Origin: Takifugu bimaculatus
Lineage: Eukaryota > Chordata > Actinopteri > Tetraodontiformes > Tetraodontidae
DNA length: 64,000 nucleotides
Direction of reading: 5' to 3'
Assembly (NCBI GenBank): GCA_004026145.2
Contig: CP034975.1
Coordinates: forward strand, 3,450,398-3,514,397
Part shown: in pieces, positions 38,601 to 48,902 of the stretch
Layout: each line of letters begins with the position of its first letter
Position numbering within the stretch: the first letter of the stretch is position 1
Made by a program: the position numbers and the translations under genes
Notes under the pieces: model-generated
Told to the model about the DNA's origin: nothing
Seen by the model: the letters and a program-made list of their open reading frames with translations, nothing else
Database searches by the model: none

Positions 38601-41600
38601 CAACCTGTTTATTGGCCATCTGGCCTCGATTGAAGCCACTGAGCCAAGGCAGCTCGGTGCATCCTGGTGTTTTATAATCCTGAGCCCTGCTGATCGGCAG
38701 CATGGGAGAAGATACATCCACTGTCGTACGTTGATGTAATCAAACAGCAACATTCTACACGTTTATCCTCGCTGTATTATAGCGTGTGTTTAAATTGATA
38801 TAGAGACCCAGCTTCTCACTGCGGCTCCCACATAGAGACACCAGCGTTTGCTTATGACAGTAAAGCTCCCTGAGCTTTTGCTTCTTGTATTTTTTTACGT
38901 TTTCTAGTATTAATCTACACCCACAGTCTGCTGAGGAGTTTCCCACCCAAGAGACTTTGCCTAAAAAAACTCCTAAATGTTTTCTTCTCATGTCTTCTCT
39001 TGCCTAACAATTTTTGTCACCTCATTCTCCTCTTCCTCCATCTCATTCATTCCTTCTTTTTTCTTCCATCATGACTAATGAGTTAAACATCTCCCGAGGC
39101 TCCGGGTTGACTGGCAGGTGGGAATTAGCCACGTGTAAACACTTCACGCATGCACCCATTTGAATTCCATCAACCTGGGCATTGGCAGGCTTCCACCCTC
39201 ATTGTTACTTCATGTTCCACATTTCCTGCTGCCTTTTATCGCTGATGATGGAGAGGATTAAAAAACAAAATCCCAACATAATGTCGAGTGTTTTGGCAGA
39301 GATGGGTCCTGTCGACTGTGTGATTGAGGGTCACCTGAATTGAAACAAACACGCTGTTACCGTCAGCTTCCACTCGGTTCCAAACCCACTTATGTTTTTG
39401 GATTTTCTACACCGCTTCCATATGTGTGGAATGAGCTGGTTCTTGCTTATGTCATTATCACTATCAATGTTTCTGTTTGATGAATATTTATCTGATAGTT
39501 ATTCTGAATTATTTCAAATGACAGATAAACAAAACAGATCTGGTCCATTTATTTACGTCAGATGGAAAACCACATTGCTTCAGTCAGCAGTACCATTCAA
39601 CTGTGTTTATACTTTTAATAGATACATGAAGATAGATGAGAAAGCCTTTTTAATGTCATGATTTTCGTTAGATCATTAATGATGCACAGTAATTTAATGC
39701 AACTTCTTTGTTTAATTACAGAGGGAATAATTACATCTGTCCTCAGATTCGATGAACTCTGTCAGACATTCTGAGAGTAAAGTTAAACATCAACAGTGTA
39801 TCTGTTTCCTGGTTATACACGTCAATTAAAACAGGCTGCATAAACTGCAGCACTTTATTAATAATTCATGCTAATGCTTTGTGTGTAATGTGAATAAACT
39901 AATCAGTGCATACATCTCGACCCTGCAGGGTGCGGTGTTCAACACCGACTGGGAGCTCGCTCTGGAACACGAAGCCTGTGGGGTCCAACACATTTCTCCC
40001 GTTACCAACTGAACCAGTCAGTTATAAACTAGTGCCTCTAGGAACATGAGTGGACTGCATGTCAGTGGATCAGCAGATCCAGATGAGAGAAGTAGTAAAG
40101 TATTATTGGAAATAGTAAGTTTGGAAAGAAAAAGTACATTCTTTTCCCTACAGCAGCCGCCAAAGAGCAGTAGATAAACACTTGGATCAGCCTGCTGACA
40201 GGACTGGTGAGGATCTAACGGGAACCGACTGTTCTGTCTCTAATCCAAAAGGTCACGCCACCCGGCTTCGGAAACACTATTAAGAGGTAAACTTTTGATG
40301 ATCTGCCTTTTGTGTAGACATTTGCTTCCACTAACCTGTATCACGAGGTTTGCTGCAGTGGCATTTGCAAACCCCCGCACGGTAACATCTAAAATTACTG
40401 AAAGCAGCTTTCCTAAACCTCTTACGTGGGAGTGTGTGCACAGCGTGAAGGAGCCTGTTGTAGGTGTACTTTCCTCCCTGAATAATGCATTTTATAAATA
40501 GCAGGAAAAAACTTCTCTTTTTGCTCACTTCCTCCTGACCTGAGAGATCAGTGTACCTGACCAAACCCTATTTTAAGCCCAGCAGGTTTTATGGAGGCAG
40601 AGAACTGTGCAACAATGTGGATGCTAGACTTGAAAATGGCGCCTGTGTGGGCAGGTGTGTAGCTCGATTTGGATCAGGTGTCAGACCACTTGTATAACAT
40701 GTCCTTGGATACATACGCATGCACACAGAGACGTCCTTCCTTCACAGCAAGACTCCTTTTTGCCATCTTTTAAGAATTAAATTGGCAGATAAATTTAACT
40801 ACTGGTTTTGATACTGCTTTGGACTTTAATGACACATCACTACCAGCCCTTTTATAAGCTTGGACAAAGTAACCGACTGACAAACGGGGCTTTTTGTTTC
40901 TCTCGTGAAAACGATAAACCACAATGAAACATCACAGTCTCTCAATTCCGTAAGGCAACAAGGCCAAAGTGGGTCCAATTTACCAAAGTTGCTCGTCAAT
41001 TTGAACGTGGCCTTCAAATGTTTTGAACATATCATAATTCTTTTATTGCCTCTTTTGTGATTTATTGGGGGGGAAAAGCCGACACATATTTCATCCAAAC
41101 ACTCGATTTTCACGCACAAAGAGGCGGTTGGTTGCTTTTCTGTCGCTCTCGGCAGAGAAGATGAAATCCTTAAATCTTTGCCGCTGTTCATCGATACCCG
41201 TTTGTGTCGTAGTTCTCGGTAACGGCGGCTGAACCTCAGAGCAGGTGCACGTGCGCGGGCTCATTTGGGAAGTAAATGCCTGTTTTAAAACACCAAAGGG
41301 GAATTTCAATTTCATCGACACCCAAAGACACGGAGGATAAGGGTGGCCGGGGTTTGGAACACAGACTGGCGCTCCACAAGCTCCACCTCAGTGTCGGCTC
41401 GCTGCAGTAAAGGTGATAATACCGGTTCAATTCAGGCAGCAGCACTATTGATCTACAGTCATTTTACTCAAGTTCAAAGTTATCGATCAGGCCTCAGAGG
41501 CTCAACAGGGGGAACTGCTGAATCCTGGGGAGAAAAAAAATAAAAATCACAGCAACAGATCATAAGAAAACATTTTCAAGGTCGACATCGACACACTCGT

Positions 41601-41946
41601 AACGCGGAAACCTTTCACCCTCTGCAGCAGCGGTGGGCAGCAAACAGAGTTACTGCTGTCGTATCGATCACCCCCTCACTGGTGCGCGTCAGCGGTAACT
41701 GGGAGAACTGGTCGCGGGCTCTAGATAAGGGCATCGTCATTTGTGTATTTGTAACATTGTTCAAATATAAACAGCTGAGTTTGCTTGATTTTGTTTATAT
41801 GTACGAACTCTTGCTGCTGTTGGGAACATTCCTTTAGTTCCTTGAACTGGTGTGAACTGCACCTGATGGATAAACTTAAAGCCTACACATTTTATTTGTT
41901 GATCACATGTTGAATAAAACATGTGAAATAAAGCCTCCCTCGCACA
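35601..41946. other. gene-free stretch
   Basis: No exon recognised over 6.3 kb. Segments at about 36140-36235 and 39060-39220 have the mixed ATTA and TGATTAG composition of conserved enhancer-like DNA, but this is only an impression from one sequence. Confidence 0.4.
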
Positions 41947-42028
41947 GGTAGCGTGGCCGAGCGGTCCAAGGCGCTGGATTAAGGCTCCAGTCTCTTCGGG
42001 GGCGTGGGTTCAAATCCCACCGCTGCCA
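41947..42028 (+). tRNA. tRNA-Leu, anticodon AAG
   Basis: The cloverleaf is complete. The acceptor stem GGTAGCG/CGCTGCC has one T-G wobble and discriminator A. The D arm lies in TGGCCGAGCGG, which also serves as the A box. The anticodon stem is CTGGA/TCCAG with loop TTAAGGC, giving anticodon AAG, which decodes CUU and, through inosine, other Leu codons. The long variable arm CTC-TTCG-GGG has a UUCG loop, as expected of a class II tRNA. The T arm is GTGGG/CCCAC with B box GGTTCAAATCC. No intron. A TTTT terminator lies at 42036-42039. No CCA is encoded, as is normal for eukaryotes. The gene looks functional and stands alone in this window. Confidence 0.96.
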
Positions 42029-42035
42029 GGTTGAG

Positions 42036-42039
42036 TTTT
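42036..42039 (+). terminator. RNA polymerase III T-run terminator of tRNA-Leu
   Basis: TTTT lies 8 nt after the tRNA 3' end, the usual Pol III stop signal. Confidence 0.75.
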
Positions 42040-45000
42040 GCTGGTGAGACATGACTTATATAGTACAACAGAAGCTTCAGCGGAGCTAATTGTCACCTAC
42101 CACTGACAGCGGTGGAGGTGAGGATGCACCAACGGGTAAATCAGGCTCCCAGTCCTGGACAAGGAGAGAATATCTGCCCCAGGGCAACCTGCTGACCAGC
42201 TGCATCTGTGCCTGGTGTGGCAGCTCCTGGGGCTTTGACAGGAAGTCAGAGTGTGGTGAGGACGACAGAACAGAACTTCTCTTTCATCCATCCAGGACGC
42301 TGGACACTGCAGAGCCTGCACCATAATCAGAGCCTCCACACACCCCCAGCCTGGGCTCTTCAGGCTGGTTGGAACATGTTGAGGATGATCCCAAATGTTG
42401 AGAATTCTTCAGAAAAGAGGAGGGGGAAAAAAAAGACAGTCGCCACTATGTTCTTCCATTTCCTCATCCCAGAATAATTTCACCGATCCTCTGGATGTGT
42501 ATTTCCCTTTCTCTGCCCACCCGTGTGTAAGGGAGGCCATACTTTAGTTTTACAGCCCCATTATCCTCACTCGGATAATATGAACAAACCATTACTTTCA
42601 CCAGCCCTGACATTAATGCTTAAATGAGCAATACTTAACTCAGACACTAAACTCTCTCTGGGCAGTTCGGTATAGGAGCACTCTTACAGAAGTGAGTAAG
42701 TGAGAGCGATACTACTGTATTTACAATGAATATACTATAGGTGTTTATGTGGTCGACTTAGAGTCTTTCTTTGGCCTGTATTTTTCCATCTCTTTATGTC
42801 GGCACCTGTCATGCGAAAGATAATAAAGTGTTATGTAAAGTGACGCCCGAACCATAGCATTAAGATTAAGAACGCCAACACTCCATGTCTGAATTAATGG
42901 CTCAAACTAAGCGTGAATGAACATGCTGATGAGTATTTCTCGTAAGAAATATGAAATTAATATATCCACTTGAGTGAATTTTGTGGTTGTTCCAGTCCCG
43001 GTCTCTCGGTTCCTCTCCGACCACGATAAGGCTGGGATGCGCTTGTCGCGGTGTAAATCAGGCTGTACCACGCAAGCCCCGCTCGCTTTCTTCTTCCTGT
43101 TCACAAACATGCTGGCGTTCCCCTGTTGGGAGACTGTTTCAGTTACTGTGAGTCTGAGCATGTCCTAATGACTGACAAGCAGGCAGCAACTCATGCAAAT
43201 CAGGCAGTGCTACCAGAGTTGAACCCTTACATCTGTCTGCACTGTTCACAGTACCAATTACTACAAGCCTTCTGTGTGCATGTGTGTGTGCTTGTGTGCA
43301 CTGAAGTACTGTGAATACATCTGTAGTGATGCTCTTTCCTAATTCCCTTGCAATTTACAGCTAAAAAAAGACAACGAAGATTATTTTCTGCTATGGGAAG
43401 ATGGATTATGTGTTTAGAATAAAGATGCTAATGGAACTTGAGGGAAAAAAATACTTGCTTAGATCCATGTTGTTGACAAACTTTAAGGGGTTAGCTTAAC
43501 CAACCAAGCTTGTGGCCAATGCGTTATTACCAAATACTGTTCTGTTAAAAAGTTCTGTGACACAAGAAACATTATTATGATATTGAAGTTTTATTTTTTG
43601 CTAGGTTAAGCACTAACAACCAGGTTTTCTGTGAGCTAATTCCGCATGGGCTGGTCCTTGAGCAGCAACGGGACGAGAGTTATGTCGTCTTTCCATCCTT
43701 GCTCACGCTAGTTCACGCTAGCTGTGGATACAGTGTGATGCTGTCATTCCTCAACATCCTTAGAGCTACTGCTTTCTTTGTAATATCTCACAATCATGCA
43801 GAATGTTCCATCATCAATGACTCCTAATGCCGTGAAGGCTCAGGACCAGGCGATGAAGGTCATCGGGACTCTTTGATATTTTCTGCTGATGTTAATGATA
43901 TGTAAATAATTTTTAATGACAGTCACGCCTCGGTTGGAAATTCAGCGCGGCATAAATGTGAGAGATTGAGTGGGGGACGAGAAGATGCGACGAGGTCAAG
44001 AATACTGAGCCAGCACCTGCTTTTCTCCATCATTGTCCCTCCATTCATGTCAAATAAATAATAACAGTTGGTTTGCAAGTGACTTCACGGCTGCAGATGG
44101 GGGGGACAGGAAGTGATTTGCCCAAAGCTGAGACCACGCAGAAGTATTAGTCTGTCTATGGATGCACCAGTCAATCAAAAGAAATAATTAAAAAACAAGC
44201 TTCTCCTGCATCTCGAAAGTTGTCACTCACAAGGAGAAATGTAAACGACACGAGGAAGCACGGGACATATCTGGATTTGGTTTACTCTTGTCAGACAATG
44301 CGTGCTATGTGCGCGCCCGCCCTGACACTTTGGAATACTCCCTTTGGGTCATTTCCACTTAATGTTCTCCACTTCCTGCCCCCCAACTGGATTTTGCGCA
44401 TCGTCGAAACTCACGCGACTGCAAACCCCCAAACTTGTTAATGTGAACTGTCACACCAACACATGCACAGCAGTCGAGCATTCTGACCCCCACCAGGCGT
44501 TAATAAGGGGTCACCAACCCTGGAAACCTGCAGGGTCAGCTCGGGGTCACCAGGGCCGCAGTCTTAAACTGATGAATTAAACATCAGTCTGGCAGGTATA
44601 AATATTTCTCTTCCATTGTGACGGGAGCGGTGCCGAGGCGATGTCCCCCCGCGATGTCCCCGACAAGCTGAGGATGATGATTGTTGGTGTAATGAGAAAT
44701 ACGGTGAAGAACAGTCGTGGGGGAGGTAATATGCTGCTGCGGAGACTCGGTGTTTATGGAAAATACGCCAGGAGAAATGAAGTGCAGAGCAAACGCCTTT
44801 CAACATATTGAAAACACTGCTTAAACTCGCTTCTCTGGACAGAAACAAGCATCCGTTTGTCTTCTGCTGGCGGCTTCAGCGGACGTTCGTCGCACCGAGT
44901 GAATTAGTTCCAAATTTAGTTGTCATTAAGGGTCTGAGGATGCTGGTGCAGGGTTAGCAGACAAGAGGCTACGTTATTATTTATCTCCGTTTCACCAGGA

Positions 45001-46028
45001 AGCAGAACATGGTGATCTAGAGAGATCAACATACCCAGACTCGATCTTCTCCGATCGTATTATGAAGATTATTGTGCGGGAGGTTTTTAAAATAAAACCT
45101 CTAAAGAATGCTACGGATGAACAGCCTTCTTCAAAATGAGGACTTTGTACCCATTGAGCATCTCTGTGAAGTGTGAGAACAAGAACAAAGGACTTTGTTT
45201 GAAACCACAAGGCCAAATGGAGGTCAGGCAATAACGGATCAAAGTGTGTGTTCCCAGGCGCTGGGAAGAGCCCGCTGCCTTTGATCACCGCCGTTCTGCG
45301 GACAGGATGGTGAACTACTGCCTTTGGACCTACGTTTATTTCACCGCCTGAAAGCTGTCCTGAAGGACAACCCTGAATACGTGAGACCAGTGGTCCGCAG
45401 ACCGCTGAAGAAGTGAAAAATACATTTGAAGTCTCATAAATAGATATATTTAATTTTATACGCCAGTGAAAAACAACAATATGAGGCTGTGATGGAGGCG
45501 CGCTAGCATAACAAAACGCAGGTGTCCTATGAGGCACGGGCGGGTTGTCCCCAGTGTCCAATGATGATCGGATCATTTAATCAATGCAATTGAGAGCAAT
45601 ATTTCCGAAACACTCCTAAACACAAACCAGTGTTATCACGCTGCCATGAAGGATAACTGTCTAGAAATAGAATTTTTACAAGGAGGGAGAGGATGAGGGG
45701 GGGGGGCGAAATGTCCTGTTTCATGATTCAGCCTGAGTACATCATCCCACATTATCCATCTCCGTGTCCTCCTGTCTCCTTGGTGACTACAAGTCTTTTA
45801 ATAAACTCACGAAATGTTCGGCTCTCCAATGAAGTGCTGCCATTAAAATGCCGCCGTTCTCTTTCTCGCCAAAAAGCATATCTTCGCCGAGATGATGGCT
45901 TCATCTTTCTCTCCGCTGTCAAAATTACAGCTTATCAGTTTTAAGTAGTCGGTGCAGTAAGTACGGCTGGGAGAGGAAGCAAATTGCCGTGCACAATTAC
46001 CTCCTTTGTGAGCTGTGGTTTTCTTGGA
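42040..46028. other. gene-free stretch
   Basis: The longest frame is 44992-45576 (-, 194 codons). It has no recognisable domain or repeat, and a frame of this length is not surprising in 64 kb, so I do not call it a gene. Otherwise nothing recognised. Confidence 0.45.
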
Positions 46029-46044
46029 GGGGGGGGGGGGGGGG
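46029..46044 (+). repeat. 16-base G run
   Basis: Uninterrupted G16. Confidence 0.9.
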
Positions 46045-46635
46045 TCCTTTTTTCATGTAAACTTGCTTTTTTAGAGGGGTTGAAAATGCAGAAAAGGTGG
46101 AAATATTGGAAATGAGGTTGTCTCTCCAGTGATTCTACAGCAGCTTGAAAGAAGCTTGATCCTGAGCCGTGGAAGAAAGAATGCTAATGGGTTGATAGGA
46201 GAGAGAGCTGCTCTGATAATGGGCGGAGGTGTCTGGAGCTGTGGGGTGACAGCAGACGTCTGGAGACGGCAGAGGACGCTGTGGGTCCTCCAGAGGCCGA
46301 CCTGCGGTCAGAGTGATGTGTGTGACGGCGTGTGGCGCTAAAAGCTCCAACCATCCCCCGTCCAGCCTGGGAGGCATTCGCACCAACTTTACTCAACATT
46401 TTCTTTGTGTGCACCATCGAACTCTGTCAACATCAGCAGCGGCGCGATGTGAAGAAGCTCTAGATGAGAGCGCCCCCCCCACCCCCCGAATGAGAAGGGA
46501 TGGGCGTCACGCAATCCTCCATTTCTTTCTTTCTTTATTTATGAGTCACTAAAAAGGGCGCTGTCGTCAGTGCACTGTACCTCTGCTTGTTCTGCTGGTT
46601 TCACTTTGACTCATGGTGCACAAACACATGCATGC

Positions 46636-47212
46636 ACGTGTGAGAGTGTGAGAGAGTGTGTGTGAGAGAGAGAGTGTGTGTGTGAGAGAGAGAGAATGTG
46701 TAAGAGAGAGAGAGTGTGTGTGTGAGAGAGAGAGAATATGTGTGAGAGAGAGTGTGTCTGTGTGAGAGAGAGAATGTGTGAGTGAGAGAGAATGTGTGTG
46801 TGTGTGAGAGAGAGAGTGTGTGTGAGAGAGAGAGCGTGTGTGTGCGCGCGCGCCTCTGTGTGTGCGGAGCGTGTGTGCGCGCGCGCGTGTGTGTGTCGCG
46901 TGTGTGTGTGAGCGCGCGCCCGTGTGTGCGCGCGAGCGTGTGTGCGCGCGCGCGCCTCTGTGTGTGCGCGTGTGTGTGTGTGCGCGGCGCCTGTGTGCGT
47001 GCGCGCGCGTGGTGTGTGCGCGCGCCTGTGTGTGTGTCCCGCGCGCGTGTGTGTGTGCGCGCGCGCGTGTGTGTGTGCGCGCGCGCCTCTGTGTGTGTGC
47101 GCGAGCGCGTGTGTGTGCGCGCGCGCGTGTGTGTGTGCGCGCGTGTGGTGCGCGCGCGCGTGTGTGTGTGCGCGCGCGCGCGTGTGTGCGAGTGTGTGTG
47201 GAGCGTGTGTCC
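46636..47212. repeat. long GT/GA then GT/GC dinucleotide repeat tract
   Basis: The first part (about 46636-46835) alternates short (GT)n and (GA)n blocks. From about 46836 to 47212 it becomes alternating (TG)n and (CG)n runs, with many pure CG runs of 6-10 bases. The second part is nearly continuous alternating purine-pyrimidine DNA, the classic Z-DNA sequence. Stop codons are almost absent, so five frames stay open here and give Cys-Val-Arg or Thr-His-Ala-Arg repeats. These are not proteins. Confidence 0.93.
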
Positions 47213-47540
47213 GTCCTGTGCAGATGTCACATTCGATGGTCATTGGCTCAGACAATCGTACCTCCCGGCTGTGGTGAGCTCTCTAAAATGATCCCCCTGA
47301 CCAGCCTTCATGGCGTCTGCTGGACACAACTGTGTCGTACGTCCCACGTGTGACTGTATATGTAAATAAATAAAGGGGAGATAGAGACACAATGTGAAAC
47401 ATCTTGTCTGACCATCACAGGTTTCCCCTTCATTTGTTCCATTTCAGAATCCCTCTTTCATAACCCCCCCCTCGCAGGAGGAGGGTCCTTATGTAACGTC
47501 CAGCCCAGATCAGGCCACTGTTATTTATTTATTATTTATT
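47213..47540. other. gene-free stretch
   Basis: Nothing recognised between the dinucleotide tract and the GA run. Confidence 0.4.
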
Positions 47541-47558
47541 GAGAGAGAGAGAGAGAGA
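47541..47558 (+). repeat. GA microsatellite
   Basis: (GA)9. Confidence 0.85.
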
Positions 47559-48398
47559 AGATCAATTAATATTCATAGCCTGGATGTGAGCTCTTGTATG
47601 GATTACCAGGTTAAAACACTCCAGCAGGAAGTGTTTAGAAAGTTTCGCTTAGTATTGCAGGTACGCAGCATCTTTGCCCCCCCCCCCTCTGCAGATGGGA
47701 CCCAACGTTGGTGGGTTTGGATCCTGCCCTTCTCCTCCCACACGTTTGACTTCCTTCACCTCCCTCTCCTTGTTCCTAATTTCCCACTTCACAGCGTGCT
47801 GGTCAGAGTCTGTCTTTATCCCAAACACCATTTAATCTGTTTTGGAAAACACGCTGTACATGTTTGGAGAGCTCTAATTGATTTATACAGTGTAATTACT
47901 CCGTTCTCGATCGCCTCATAAATGACAAACCTGGTCCCTCAGCCACTAATTAGGAGGCAACAGGATTTGCTTCTAATATAATTCATTATTTCCAAATTAG
48001 AAGCAGATAAGTTGCCACAATATAGTGATCAAGCAAATGAGGGTGCTTGTTTTCTGCGTTGGGGCCTCTTGTTTTGCTGAGGGAGAACGCGTGATTACAG
48101 AACTCTCCTGTCGGGCTGTGGGAACGTTCTGTCCTCTGGGCTGTGTTCTCTGGACACACTTGTAAGGGAACGGGAAGAGGTTCTTCTGCTCCCGGTTTAA
48201 TTCTGAGGGTGAAGGTGGCTTTGTTTCTGTGGAGCTCAGTGAGGATTTCAGGACTGTTCAGAACAAATTGTGTTTATTAATGCATCCGCATGGTCGCCAT
48301 TCACGTGATATAAATATAAATGCCAAAGAAGTTAAGTTTCCTTTATGTGAAATACAGTTGGGTGGTTTGAATAAAGAACATTGTAATGAGTCACATAT
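47559..48398. other. gene-free stretch with an AT-rich inverted repeat
   Basis: No exon recognised. The segment 47956-48016 folds as a two-stem hairpin: GGCAAC pairs with GTTGCC, and TGCTTCTAAT pairs with ATTAGAAGCA around an 18-nt loop. It sits among TAATTAG and ATTA motifs. Confidence 0.5.
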
Positions 48399-48902
48399 GT
48401 GCATATGGGCCGGCTCGGTGGTGGGGATGAAGCTGGAACCTCTGGCGACAGTGGCAGAGAGGAGAACTATCGACAAACTGCGGAGCATCATGGACAATGT
48501 CCGCCACCCTCTGCACACTGTCATCCACAGCCAGAGAAGCCTGATCAGCCAGAGGCTGCGCCTCCCCAAGTACAGGACCAACAGACTGGGGACTCATTCA
48601 TCCCCCGAGCCATCAGGCTGTTCAACTCATCACTGGGGGGGAGGAGGGCCAACAGGAGAACCGGAACATTTTTATAGTTTTATATTTATATTGTTATATT
48701 CATATTCTATTCTTAATTTATTCTATTTTATTTTATTTCTTATTTTCTTATATTCTATTATCTTTAATAGGTTTGATGGGGGGAATGGTGGTGGGAAATT
48801 TTGTAGATGCTGTAGATCTTTGGAGATGCTAATTTCCCTGGTGGACACCCCCTAAAGGGATCAATAAAGTTATCTTGAATCTTGAATCTTGAATCTTGAA
48901 TG
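48399..48902 (+). mobile_element. 5'-truncated, frameshifted 3' end of an L2-like LINE
   Basis: The coding remnant reads GSVVGMKLEPL, then AERRTIDKLRSIMDN and RHPLHTVIHSQRS in one frame. After a shift of one base near 48590 it reads DSFIPRAIRLFNSS in another. This is the conserved C-terminal end of the reverse-transcriptase ORF of L2/CR1-type non-LTR retrotransposons. An AT-rich 3' region follows, then GATCAATAAAGT and about four copies of the 7-mer TTGAATC ending at 48902, the terminal repeat typical of these elements. The endonuclease and RT core are missing, so the copy is dead on arrival (5' truncated) and then frameshifted. The exact clade (L2, Rex or a relative) is not certain. Confidence 0.85.

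Noticed and set aside
44992..45576. A 194-codon minus-strand frame
   Set aside because: It has no domain, signal or repeat that I recognise, and one frame of this length is expected by chance in about 64 kb of double-stranded sequence.
46601..47353. Long open frames of 117-214 codons on both strands
   Set aside because: They lie in a GT/GC dinucleotide tract that contains almost no stop codons, and the products are simple Cys-Val-Arg or Thr-His-Ala-Arg repeats.
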